Below are positions 1 through 9,800 of a stretch of 64,000 bases of DNA, piece after piece; positions within the stretch are counted from its first letter, which is position 1; every line of letters begins with the position of its first letter. Made by a program: the position numbers and the translations under genes. The DNA comes from a virus. The stretch covers positions 1-64,000 of IMG/VR virus record IMGVR_UViG_3300047548_000827, one strand, 5' to 3'. A model generated the notes under the pieces. The model saw nothing but the letters and a program-made list of their open reading frames with translations, did no database searches and had not been told where the DNA came from.

Positions 1-2
1 GT

Positions 3-977
3 CCTCAAGGGGCACAAGGAGTTATTGGTGCACTCGGAGCACAGGGAAGACAGGGCATACAAGGGCCACCTGGGCCACCTGGGCCACCTGGTATCCCAGG
101 GCCACCTGGTGCGCCCGGAGTCCAAGGAGCACCCGGAGCACCCGGAGCACAAGGTGCTCAAGGTGTCCAAGGTGCAACAGGAGTAAACGGAGCACAAGGA
201 GCACAGGGTGTACTAGGAGCACAAGGACCACAGGGTGCCGCTGGTGCGCCCGGAGTCCAAGGATTTCAAGGAATTCAAGGCGATATAGGTACAACAGGAC
301 AACCTGGTGTATTGGGAGCGCAAGGCCCACAGGGAGCGCAAGGCCCACAGGGAGCGCAAGGGATACAAGGAGCACAAGGCCCACAGGGAGCGCAGGGCGC
401 AGCCGGCGCACAAGGCCCGCAAGGAATACAAGGAGCACAAGGCCCACAGGGAGCGCAGGGCGCAGCCGGCGCACAAGGCCCACAAGGAGTGCAAGGGACA
501 TCGGGTACGATAATAACGCCTAGTGGGCCACCTGGCTTTCAAGGTGCACCTGGACCTGCTGTAACGCAAGTCTCTGCACTTGGGGTCAATACACCCGCAG
601 GACCAACCGGGGTTATTAGAGCAACTGGTGATGTCACTGCATTCTACTCAGATGCTAGATTAAAAACCATTATTGGTCCTATTGATAATCCTCTACAGCG
701 GCTGCAAAAAATAGAAGGGGTATATTATCAGCCTAATGATCTAGCAAAGTCGTTTGGTTTTGATATCTCGATGAGAAATATAGGATTTATTGCACAACAA
801 ATTGAAGAAATATTACCAGAGGCAGTTAGAATTGCACCGTTTGACGCAAATAAATTTGGTCATAGTAAGTCGGGTGCTAAATATTTGACCGTGATATACT
901 CAAAGGTAGTTCCGTTGTTAATTCAAGCACTAAAAGAACAGAAAGGACAAATTGATTATATCCGATCAAAACTGTGA
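3..977 (+). CDS. Collagen-like tail fibre with S74 chaperone domain (5' end missing)
   Basis: The frame is already open at the left edge of the window, so the N-terminus is missing. Gly-X-Y triplets (first GPP, GIP and GAP, then mostly GPQ and GAQ) run to about position 570. From about 640 the sequence YSDARLK opens a Peptidase_S74 domain (intramolecular chaperone of endosialidase), which continues through [17 protein letters not shown] to a C-terminal helix. In this family the domain trimerises the fibre and then cleaves itself off next to the Ser-Asp pair. The protein is therefore a receptor-facing tail fibre or whisker. A 63-bp unit is duplicated in tandem at 363-425 and 426-488. Two oxygenase genes that could hydroxylate the triplets follow after 7 bp. 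Confidence 0.9.
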   Translation, partial: PQGAQGVIGALGAQGRQGIQGPPGPPGPPGIPGPPGAPGVQGAPGAPGAQGAQGVQGATGVNGAQGAQGVLGAQGPQGAAGAPGVQGFQGIQGDIGTTGQPGVLGAQGPQGAQGPQGAQGIQGAQGPQGAQGAAGAQGPQGIQGAQGPQGAQGAAGAQGPQGVQGTSGTIITPSGPPGFQGAPGPAVTQVSALGVNTPAGPTGVIRATGDVTAFYSDARLKTIIGPIDNPLQRLQKIEGVYYQPNDLAKSFGFDISMRNIGFIAQQIEEILPEAVRIAPFDANKFGHSKSGAKYLTVIYSKVVPLLIQALKEQKGQIDYIRSKL

Positions 978-984
978 GGATACA

Positions 985-1560
985 ATGAAAGGCGAATGGT
1001 GCTATTTCAAATCTTATTTTGACAAGAATACATGCAATGAAATACTAGAAAAAGCAAAACTGATAGAAACGCAAGATGCAGTTTTGGGTTTAAACAATGA
1101 CCCGCAGGTCAACTTTGAATACAGACGCAGCAAAGTTCGTTTTTTAAACAGCGATGATTGGAGATTTAAGGATCTGTTTACTGACCTGTGGAAAACTGCC
1201 ATAATGGCAAATCGAGATTTCTTTAATTTTCATATAACCAAGTTGGATTTTGTCCAACTTGCTGAGTATGATGCTTCGTATCAAGGAGAGTACAAAGAAC
1301 ACCATGATGTTTTTTGGCTAAATAATGACCCTGATTACCATAGAAAGATGACAGCGGTCATTCAACTATCAGATCCGAACGATTACGAAGGCGGAGATTT
1401 AGTTGTGACTGAAACAGTTACTCCGCCTGGGCCTACTGAGTTTAGGGATCAAGGTACAATTATATTTTTCCCTTCATTTCTGAGACACAAAGCAACTCCT
1501 GTTATCAGAGGTACTCGTTATAGTATCGCTGCTTGGTTCGAGGGTCCCAAATGGCGATGA
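985..1560 (+). CDS. 2OG-Fe(II) oxygenase, prolyl-4-hydroxylase-like
   Basis: This 191-residue protein has the facial triad of Fe(II)/2-oxoglutarate dioxygenases: HHD (residues 106-108), a distal His (RHKATP, about residue 168) and a 2OG-binding Arg about ten residues later. EGGDLVV and GTIIFFPSFLRH match the prolyl-4-hydroxylase/PKHD group. I chose ATG 985 over the in-frame codon at 952 because GAGGA precedes it at a good distance. The position directly after a collagen-like fibre suggests, by inference only, hydroxylation of fibre residues. Other protein or glycan substrates remain possible. Confidence 0.82.
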   Translation: MKGEWCYFKSYFDKNTCNEILEKAKLIETQDAVLGLNNDPQVNFEYRRSKVRFLNSDDWRFKDLFTDLWKTAIMANRDFFNFHITKLDFVQLAEYDASYQGEYKEHHDVFWLNNDPDYHRKMTAVIQLSDPNDYEGGDLVVTETVTPPGPTEFRDQGTIIFFPSFLRHKATPVIRGTRYSIAAWFEGPKWR

Positions 1561-2273
1561 AAATTGAAAGATTTGATGAGCCATTCACCTATTATCTTAT
1601 TGATAACTATTTGGATGAAGATACGGCTAGGAAACTAGAATCAGAGTTTATTCCATTTGATTCTAGCAAATGGTTTACCTATGACAATCCTGTTGAAAAC
1701 AAGAAAGCATTGAACAGTTGGTACGAGTTCCCTCCTACTACTTATCAGTACATGACTTATCTTAACTCAAATGAACATGTTGAATCACTAGAACGATTAA
1801 CAGGAGAATCAAAGTTATATGCTGATCCTGGGCTACATGGTGCAGGGTGGCATATACAAGGCAATGGCGGACTGTTAAATGTTCACTTAGACTACTGCAT
1901 TCATCCCAAGCTAATGAAAAAGCGAAAGTATAACTTAATTGTTTATCTTTCTGATTGGAATAAAGAATGGGGAGGAAATCTAGAACTGTGGAGTCATGAT
2001 AACTTGACTAATCAACCAAAAGAAAAAGTTGTTACGGTTGAGTGTAAATTTAATCGTGCAGTTTTATTTGATGCCTCTATGAACTCATGGCATGGATTTT
2101 CTGAACCGATCAATTGTCCTCCTGACAAATTTAGAAAGAGCATTGCGATGTATTATTTGGTTGATTCAGAAGAAGGTGATAGTGACAGAAAACGCGCATT
2201 GTATTCACCTCGTAAAGAACAACAAAACAACAAAGAAGTTTTAGATTTCATTAAAAAACGTGTAATAGGTTGA
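1551..2273 (+). CDS. 2OG-Fe(II) oxygenase, second copy
   Basis: This protein of about 240 residues is a second Fe(II)/2OG oxygenase. It has HLD at residues 112-114, GGNLELW before the last strands, a distal His in SWHGFS (about 181) and an Arg in KFRKS. ATG 1551 and ATG 1557 are both possible; the latter overlaps the previous stop as ATGA, so the two oxygenases are translationally coupled. The protein is only distantly similar to its upstream neighbour, so the pair is not a recent duplication. The substrate is unknown; fibre protein or glycan modification fits the context. Confidence 0.78.
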   Translation: MAMKIERFDEPFTYYLIDNYLDEDTARKLESEFIPFDSSKWFTYDNPVENKKALNSWYEFPPTTYQYMTYLNSNEHVESLERLTGESKLYADPGLHGAGWHIQGNGGLLNVHLDYCIHPKLMKKRKYNLIVYLSDWNKEWGGNLELWSHDNLTNQPKEKVVTVECKFNRAVLFDASMNSWHGFSEPINCPPDKFRKSIAMYYLVDSEEGDSDRKRALYSPRKEQQNNKEVLDFIKKRVIG

Positions 2274-2276
2274 TTA

Positions 2277-2918
2277 ATGCACTATACTGCTGCGCTAAGT
2301 GCTAGTAGATTCTATAGCACTTACTTTGAACACATTAAAAATCCAAACGCATATGTAGTCGAGATTGGGAGTCAAGACGTTAATGGGTCTCTTAGAGAAT
2401 TATGCCCGTCTAAAAATTATACAGGAGTTGATTATGTGCATGGTAAGAATGTGGATGTAGTACTGACCAATCCATATAAATTGCCCTTTGGCGACCAATC
2501 TACAGATATAGTCATTTGCAGTTCTGTGTTTGAACACTCAGAAATGTTTTGGGTCACTTTCTTGGAGATCATGCGTATCCTTAAACCACATGGATTGTTT
2601 TATCTTAGCGCTCCATCTAATGGAGACTTTCATAGATGGCCAGTTGATTGTTGGCGATTTTATCCTGATTCAGGAAAAGCGATGGTCACTTGGGCAAAGT
2701 ATAACAACATAAATTCTGTTCTATTGGAATCCTACATAGGAAAACAAGACCAAGACATTTGGAATGACTTTGTAGCAGTTTTTCTTAAAAATGAATCATT
2801 CTTGAGTAAATACCCCAATCGAATATTGCATCAAATAAATGATTACACGAATGGTGTAATCAATGGAATGCCAGACTTTTTAAATTACGATCCTATCCCA
2901 GAAGACAGAAGACGATGA
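2277..2918 (+). CDS. SAM-dependent methyltransferase (type 11-like)
   Basis: This is a 213-residue class I methyltransferase. VVEIGSQDVNGSL is motif I, TGVDYV carries the acidic ribose-binding residue, DIVICSSVFEHSE is the post-motif region, and LKPHGLFYLSAPS is the motif typical of Methyltransf_11/23. It sits between the oxygenases and the glycosyltransferases and overlaps the next gene by 4 bp. A sugar or a surface protein is therefore the probable acceptor, but the sequence alone does not show which. Confidence 0.78.
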   Translation: MHYTAALSASRFYSTYFEHIKNPNAYVVEIGSQDVNGSLRELCPSKNYTGVDYVHGKNVDVVLTNPYKLPFGDQSTDIVICSSVFEHSEMFWVTFLEIMRILKPHGLFYLSAPSNGDFHRWPVDCWRFYPDSGKAMVTWAKYNNINSVLLESYIGKQDQDIWNDFVAVFLKNESFLSKYPNRILHQINDYTNGVINGMPDFLNYDPIPEDRRR

Positions 2919-5329
2919 AAATTGCTATTTTTTATCATCTAGCCCAGCTTAACGATTGGGAGATGTTGTATCAAGAGCAGATGCAAGCGTTGATTGTAAG
3001 TGGTTTGTATGATCAATGTGAGTTTATTCATGTGGGTATAAATGGTACTGAACCATTGCCACTCTCTTTGAGTAAGGTGAGATATAAGTACAATCCTGAA
3101 TTGGTTCTTGAAGGGTATACCTTAACTGATCTATGGAATTTCTGTAGCGAACACCATGACTATAAGGTGTTGTATTTCCATTCAAAAGGTGTTTCTTGGA
3201 ATAAAGACAATGCGGCTGAGACTAACGTTCCTAACTTATTGTTTAAAGTAAAACAATGGAGACTTAGTTTAGAATTTTTCACGATTCACAAGTGGAAACA
3301 AAATATTCAGCTATTAGATCAGTATGACTGCGTTGGATCAGAGTTTCAAACACAAACTATATTAGGTAGTCACGACTTTAAGGAGTTTCATTCTCCTCAT
3401 TTTAAAGGAAACTTTTGGTGGGCTAACTCATCTTATATCAGAACACTTGATCCATTTTACCTTTTAGATGAAACAGGTGGCTGGACAAGATGGCGTTCTG
3501 AACATTGGATCGGTACAGGGAATCCCAAAGTTTACAATTGGTATAATTTGGGAAGAGATAAGACACACTATATAGATGAATATAACGTAGAGAACTATTC
3601 TAAGGCAAATTTAAAAATGTCAAATAAACAAGCAAAGATCGTGATGATCACGATGTTTAAAAATGAATCCAAAGTAATGCGACGGATGCTAGAGTCCTGT
3701 TACAAGTACATTGATTTTTGGGTAATCCAAAATAATGGATCAACTGACGGAACGGAAGTTATAGTAAAGGAGTTTTTCGCTGAAAAGGGTATTCCTGGTG
3801 TGCTTTATGATGTAGAGGAAGGATGGGTTAATTTTGGATGGAACAGAGATCATCTAATTAGGACATGTCAAACGATTGATCATGGATGTGATTGGATTCT
3901 CAAAATGGACTGTGACGAAACACTTGAAGTAGATGATAACTTCGATTGGTCACCGTTGGACAACAAGAATACAGAGTCTTTTCATATTGCAGCAGTAGCA
4001 GGGACTGCAATCTATTATCGAGCATGGATGTATAATGCTAACTTAAGATGGGGATTTAATCATGATCCTTGTCATGAAACTGTGTATAAGATAGAAGCGG
4101 ATGGTTCAAAGAATGAGAGCTTTTCTAGATATGACTTGCCTCCAGGATTTAGGCAAATAGGATTCAATGAAGGACAAAGCTGGTCAGACCCAGCTAAGTT
4201 TATCAGTCATGCATTGATTCTTGAAGAAAAGATGATTAAAGAAGGTAACATGCTAACTGACCTGTATCACTTTTGGTACATAGGTAAAAGTTACTTTGAT
4301 GCAATTCCTTCAAGTGCATTTCCCTTGAAAGAATCTCAACAACGTGAATATGCAAGAAGGACAATCTATTACTTTGAACAGTATGTAAACTATATTGAAA
4401 AGACCGGGCAATCATATGGCATCGATGAGATGAGTTATATGGCTATGTTGTTTTCAGCCGAATCTCATCTATTTTTACAGAACGATGAGGCAGCAATTGT
4501 TTGCTATAAACTATCGGAAAAATATGCGCCAAGACGAAACGATCACCTTTTTGGTTTAGCAAACATATACAAGAGACTAGGTCGTTATGAAGAGATGTTA
4601 GCAGTAACTTCAAGAATGATGTCACCTGAAAGAAAAAATCCCTTTCCTGATTATAGCTCATTCATTGATACTGCATTATATTACGACAGTCCAACTGGAA
4701 GAGTTCAAGAACTTCATAACTTTGCACTAAGCAAACAGGAGAAACCTATGGAAACAACAATTTTTACTTACAGCAACGTTCAACGACCTAGATTATTTGT
4801 AGTTGATAATTTTTATGCAAACCCAGATGCAGTACGAGAGTTTGCACTTGCACAAGAATTTCAACAAGATTTGCGTTGGTACAAGGGACTTAGGACAACC
4901 ACAGTATACAGGCCTCCTGGAATCAAAGAAGCATTTGAAAGGATTATAGGACAAAAAATAACGGTATTCGAAGAACATGGGTACAACGGGGTATTCCAAC
5001 TGTGTAATGCACAAGATCCTCAAGTTTACCACTACGATCAGCAAAGTTGGGCTGCTATGATATACTTGACTCCTAATGCACCGATTGAGAGTGGAACAAG
5101 ACTACATCGCTCTAGGTTAAACGGAACAAGAGATTCCCGTGAGTCAAATGTAGACGATGCATTTAACGGGGATTTTTATGACGGTACGAAGTTTGATGTT
5201 GTCGATAGCGTAGCTAACGTATACAACAGATTAATTATTATGGATGCTAGGTGCATTCATTCAGCCGGTCCTTACTTTGGAAATAATGAGACAAACTCAA
5301 GGCTAACACATCTATTTTTCTTTGACTAA
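2915..5329 (+). CDS. Three-part protein: N-terminal domain, GT2 glycosyltransferase, 2OG-oxygenase-like C-terminus
   Basis: This is a fusion of 804 residues. Residues 1-220 form a domain with an HSKG motif found beside phage glycosyltransferases. Residues 240-500 are a GT2-type glycosyltransferase: IVMITMFKNES opens the nucleotide-binding half, NNGSTDGT follows, and KMDCDE is the metal-binding DxD-type motif. Residues 500-610 look helical and TPR-like. Residues 615-804 resemble DUF6445, a 2OG-oxygenase-like fold, with YHYD as HxD and IHSAGP plus SRLTH as the distal His and Arg. One polypeptide could thus both glycosylate and oxidise a target. Downstream coupling is tight: the next ATG lies 1 bp after the stop. 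Confidence 0.75.
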   Translation: MKIAIFYHLAQLNDWEMLYQEQMQALIVSGLYDQCEFIHVGINGTEPLPLSLSKVRYKYNPELVLEGYTLTDLWNFCSEHHDYKVLYFHSKGVSWNKDNAAETNVPNLLFKVKQWRLSLEFFTIHKWKQNIQLLDQYDCVGSEFQTQTILGSHDFKEFHSPHFKGNFWWANSSYIRTLDPFYLLDETGGWTRWRSEHWIGTGNPKVYNWYNLGRDKTHYIDEYNVENYSKANLKMSNKQAKIVMITMFKNESKVMRRMLESCYKYIDFWVIQNNGSTDGTEVIVKEFFAEKGIPGVLYDVEEGWVNFGWNRDHLIRTCQTIDHGCDWILKMDCDETLEVDDNFDWSPLDNKNTESFHIAAVAGTAIYYRAWMYNANLRWGFNHDPCHETVYKIEADGSKNESFSRYDLPPGFRQIGFNEGQSWSDPAKFISHALILEEKMIKEGNMLTDLYHFWYIGKSYFDAIPSSAFPLKESQQREYARRTIYYFEQYVNYIEKTGQSYGIDEMSYMAMLFSAESHLFLQNDEAAIVCYKLSEKYAPRRNDHLFGLANIYKRLGRYEEMLAVTSRMMSPERKNPFPDYSSFIDTALYYDSPTGRVQELHNFALSKQEKPMETTIFTYSNVQRPRLFVVDNFYANPDAVREFALAQEFQQDLRWYKGLRTTTVYRPPGIKEAFERIIGQKITVFEEHGYNGVFQLCNAQDPQVYHYDQQSWAAMIYLTPNAPIESGTRLHRSRLNGTRDSRESNVDDAFNGDFYDGTKFDVVDSVANVYNRLIIMDARCIHSAGPYFGNNETNSRLTHLFFFD

Positions 5330-5330
5330 T

Positions 5331-6599
5331 ATGAATCAATACAAATTTAGTATTATCACACCGGAGCATAATCCTAATAACGCTCCTTTTTTGCTAGAGC
5401 TATATAAAAGTATAGCTAATCAAACCTATTCTAACTGGGAGTGGATTTTATATTTAAACAATGGTTGTTCACCCGATGATCTCCCTGAACTCATTCTTAT
5501 GGATGACCGAGTTATGATCTATCATTGCTTGGATGCAGCACATAACATTGGTGCAATAAAAAATGCAGCATTTAATTTAGGAACAGGTGATGTTTTGGTT
5601 GAAGCAGATCATGATGATATCTTAACTCCTGATTGTTTAGAAGAGTTGAACATTGCGTTCCAAGATCAACAAGTTGGGTTTGTTTTTAGTGACAATGCAG
5701 TTCTTCACATGAAGGATGAGTTCTCACCATTCTCTTCTACTTATGGATGGACTCATAGGATGTTTGAGTGGCAAGGAAAACAGTTATATGCAATGAATAG
5801 CTTTGAACCTTCTAGTCATTCAGTTGGGTATATTTGGTACGCACCTGATCATGTTAGATCATGGAGAACTTCTATTTACAAAGAGATCGGCGGCCATAAC
5901 CCTGATCTTTCTGTATGCGATGACCATGAATTGATGATTCGTACATATCTTACTACAAACATGAAGAGGATTCCCAAGGTTCTATACATCTACAGAATCA
6001 CTGGGGATAATACTTGGTTAGCTAGAAATCAAGAGATACAAACCAAAACAGTAGAACTTTTTAATCAATATGCAATGAAGCTAGCTGAACGTGATGCAGA
6101 AAAAAGAAATCTTCTTAAGGTTGATATAGGCGGGGGGATAAACTCACTGCCAGGGTATATTACACTAGATCAGAGAGAAACAGCCCACGTTGTATGTGAT
6201 TTAAATAACGGTATTCCTTTGCCCGATAACTCAGTGGGAGTTTTGAACGCAAGTCATATTATTGAACATCTCCGAGATCCTATTAAAACTATGCGTGAGA
6301 TTCACAGAGTACTTGCACATGGAGGATGGGCATTTATAGAAGTTCCAAGCACAGACGGGAGAGGAGCGTTTCAAGATCCAACTCATGTTAGTTATTGGAA
6401 TGAAAATAGCTTCCTGTATTATACTAACTCGTATTTTGCAAACTTTATTGAGAACAAAGATATTCGATTCCAAGAGTTTAGAAGAGAGACATGGTTTCCT
6501 AATGAATTCTTGCGTAACATGAACGTTTGTGTTACTACTGCTTGGTTGGTTGCCCACAAGCCAAATGGAAATACTTTGCCTCACGGTATGTATATATGA
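5331..6599 (+). CDS. GT2 glycosyltransferase fused to a methyltransferase
   Basis: Residues 1-245 are a GT2 domain: FSIITPEHNPNNAPFL, then the acceptor-side DHDD motif. Residues 255-420 are a class I methyltransferase with KVDIGGGINSLPGY, VLNASHIIEHLRDP and FIEVPS. An upstream in-frame TTG at 5322 exists, but ATG 5331 lies directly after the previous stop and is the more likely start. The fusion repeats the GT-plus-MT design of the 1405-residue protein downstream, so these genes probably belong to one surface-modification pathway. Confidence 0.8.
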   Translation: MNQYKFSIITPEHNPNNAPFLLELYKSIANQTYSNWEWILYLNNGCSPDDLPELILMDDRVMIYHCLDAAHNIGAIKNAAFNLGTGDVLVEADHDDILTPDCLEELNIAFQDQQVGFVFSDNAVLHMKDEFSPFSSTYGWTHRMFEWQGKQLYAMNSFEPSSHSVGYIWYAPDHVRSWRTSIYKEIGGHNPDLSVCDDHELMIRTYLTTNMKRIPKVLYIYRITGDNTWLARNQEIQTKTVELFNQYAMKLAERDAEKRNLLKVDIGGGINSLPGYITLDQRETAHVVCDLNNGIPLPDNSVGVLNASHIIEHLRDPIKTMREIHRVLAHGGWAFIEVPSTDGRGAFQDPTHVSYWNENSFLYYTNSYFANFIENKDIRFQEFRRETWFPNEFLRNMNVCVTTAWLVAHKPNGNTLPHGMYI

Positions 6600-6769
6600 C
6601 ATCTTATATTCATCTAGTTAAGATCGATGACGTTGAAAAGGAACGTAGGGTAGAAATATGCAATAAGTGTGAGCACTTAAGCAAACTAAAAGTTTGTAAG
6701 AAATGTGGTTGCCCAATTCAAACTAAAACTTGGTTAAAGAAAGCAAAATGCCCTATCGGTAAGTGGTAG
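6596..6769 (+). CDS. Small four-Cys zinc-ribbon protein (DUF6171-like)
   Basis: This 57-residue protein has CNKCEH, CKKCGCP and KAKCPIGKW, the pattern of DUF6171-like phage zinc ribbons. The ATG overlaps the previous stop as ATGA, which argues against longer upstream starts. It is probably a structural zinc module or protein adaptor. No enzyme activity is implied, and its role beside the glycosyltransferases is unknown. Confidence 0.75.
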   Translation: MTSYIHLVKIDDVEKERRVEICNKCEHLSKLKVCKKCGCPIQTKTWLKKAKCPIGKW

Positions 6770-6820
6770 AAAAGTTAATCTGTCTAGTTTTGTTGATACA
6801 TACAAATCAAAAGATTAGAT

Positions 6821-9800
6821 ATGATTACAGGCCCAGTAAAATTTGATTTCATGGCAGGTGGAGTAAAACGCACTTCTATGGCGTTTTGGTGTGTCATGAT
6901 GAAGCGAGAGTTGTTTGACGAGATTGGACTTTTAGATGAAATCTTTTCTCCTGGTATGGGAGAAGATGGTGATTTCTCTATACGAGCCGAAATGGCAGGT
7001 CATTCTTTAGTTCAAGTTCCTAATAATTTTAGTCATATGTTCGGGGAAGGCAAGTTAGACAACGAGGTCTATGCTTTCCCTATTTACCATAAAGGTTCGG
7101 GAACATTTGGATGGGGTGACTATGGTGGTATAATTGAACGAAACCAAAAAATTCTAGACGAGAGGTATGGGTTGAATCAAAAAACTTACGAAATAGATTC
7201 CAGGTATCAAACCAATAAAGAAATTAGATACTTTGATGATTTGCAGAATGCTGACGAGTTTCAGAATGAAGTGTATGAATATGCAAGATTTCTTGCAGAA
7301 CAGAACTCCTACAAAACAGTATTAGATATAGGTTGTGGCTCTGGATTCAAATTGAGAAAATACTTCGACGCTTCGAAGTACGATTGTTATGGGCTAGATT
7401 TAGACAAAACTTGTTCGGTTTTGCGAGAGAAGTATAAAGATGTAAACTGGATATCATATGATATCGATAATGAAACTGGAGCCCCGAGTGAACTTCCACC
7501 GCAGGTTGATCTTGTGATATGTTCAGATGTAATAGAACACCTGCGAGATCCTGATAGGTTGATGTCTTTCTTAAAAGGGATTGATTATAAAATCTTATTG
7601 CTATCAACACCGGACAGGGATATTATTTCATCTAGGAATGGTAAGTTGTTTGGACCACCGGATAACGCTCATCATATTCGTGAATGGAATAAAGATGAAC
7701 TTAATAGATATCTAAGTAAGCATGTAAAGGTAACTGGGCAAGCAGTTATAAATGAAGCACAAGCAACTCAAATGGCGGTTTGTATTCCAGCAAAAACTCA
7801 AGTTTCCATAGTAATTCCAACATACAATCATTGCGATGATCTACTGAAACCTTGCATTGAAAGTATCCAACAATACACAGACATGGTAAATGTTGAGTTA
7901 GTAATAGTTGCGAATGGATGTTCTGATAATACACGAGAATATGTCCAAACTCTAGAAGGTAACGTGAAGTTAATATGGGTAGATGAAGCCATTGGCTACA
8001 CAAAGGCGACTAACTTAGGAATTAAAGCAGCAACAGGGGAAACAATTGTTCTGATGAACAACGATGTTTTGCTGTTGTCACAATATAAGAATTTTTGGTT
8101 AGACGTATTGATGAACGCACTTGTTCCTACTAATGTAGGGATTGTTGGTGTTTTGGAAAACTATGATATGTACGCCGACGCCAAATTTCCTATATTTTTC
8201 TGCGTTGCTATCAAGAGAGAAGTGTTTGATAAAATTGGATTACTAGATGAAGCATATTCTCCTGGATATGGAGAAGATATTGACTTTACTCTTAGAGCCA
8301 AGCAAGCAGGATTTGATTACATTATCCCCGTCGCAACTAGATTCGTCGATGGACAGAATGTAACTGAATACCCTATTTGGCACAAGAACAATCAAACGTT
8401 CAAAGATGTTCCAGAATATTTGAGTATCATCCAAAGGAACAATCGGTTGTTATATGAGAAATACAATCCCAGATTCAAGTCGGCTGATTTCAGTATTGTC
8501 ATTCCTACTTATAATCATTTGTATGACGCATTGAAACCATGCATTGAATCATTGTTTAACTACACTGATCTTTCAAATAAAGAAGTAATTGTAGTTGCAA
8601 ATGGTTGCACTGACGATACAAAGCCGTTTTTAGACTCGATATCTGATAAGGTTCGTGTAATTTGGTTTGATGACCCGATTGGGTACATCAATGCGGTAAA
8701 CGCCGGTATTGCCGTTAGTGTTGGTAAACACATCATTTTGTTAGATAATGACTGTGTGCTTTTACCTCAATCAGTTGATGATTGGGTGAATATTCTTCAT
8801 GCACCATTTGTAAATAGTGACAAGGTCGCTGCATCAAGTCCATTTGCTCATGAATATGAAGACATGGGGTTTGTTTTGCATTCAGGATGCACAATGTATA
8901 GGGCGGATGTACTGCGTCAAATTGGTATGTTTGATACTACATATCATCCTGGATACTTTAGTGACTCAGATGTTGCAATGAAAATATGGAAAGCAGGATA
9001 TGAATGTGTAGAAGTACCAAAACGTAACGATGATAAGCCCTACAATAACAATCTATTCTTAATCAATTTTCCAGTGATGCATTTGGGAAATGTTCAGACA
9101 ATGGATAAAGTTAAGGACAATGAAATCGTCAAAAAGAACAGAGAGATTTTATATTCAAGATATGGAAAGAAAAAACAAATGAAAAAATATAGCATAGTAA
9201 TCCCTACTTATAATCATTGCGATGACCTACTAAGACCTTGCCTTGAGAGTATTGAACGTTACTCAGATATGAGTCAGGTTGAGGTTATTGTAGTTGCAAA
9301 TGGTTGTGTGGATAATACTAAGGAGTATGTAGAGAGTTTAAACCCTGAAAACTTTAAGTTAATCTGGGTAGATGAAGCTATTGGCTATACAAAGGCAACT
9401 AACTTAGGCATTAAAGCAGCAACAGGTGAATATGTTGTGCTTTTGAACAATGATACTGAAATTCTACCTTCAGAAAAAAACGCATGGCTAAACATCTTGG
9501 AGGAACCCTTTAACACAAAAAAGAAGGTAGGACTGACGGGCCCCTTGCAACTTTTTGATGATTATGCAGGTTCGCCAGTCCTTATCTTTTTCTGTGTAAT
9601 GATTAAACGTACCCTATTTGAAGAAATTGGGTATTTGGATGAAATCTTTACACCAGGTGGCGGTGAAGACATTGATTTTACTGTTCGCGCAAACCTTGCA
9701 GGATATGAAGCGATTCAGGTTACTCAGACCACTTATAACGGTGTAACTAATGTAGGTAACTTTCCGATTTGGCACAAAGACAATAAGACGTTCGGCGAAA

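Noticed and set aside
213-569. Long frames opposite the collagen-like repeats (also 22-501, and at 17-18.4 kb on the + strand)
   Set aside because: They are products of the regular Gly-codon repeats, give low-complexity proteins rich in Leu or Pro, and have no start signals. The collagen frame on the other strand explains them.
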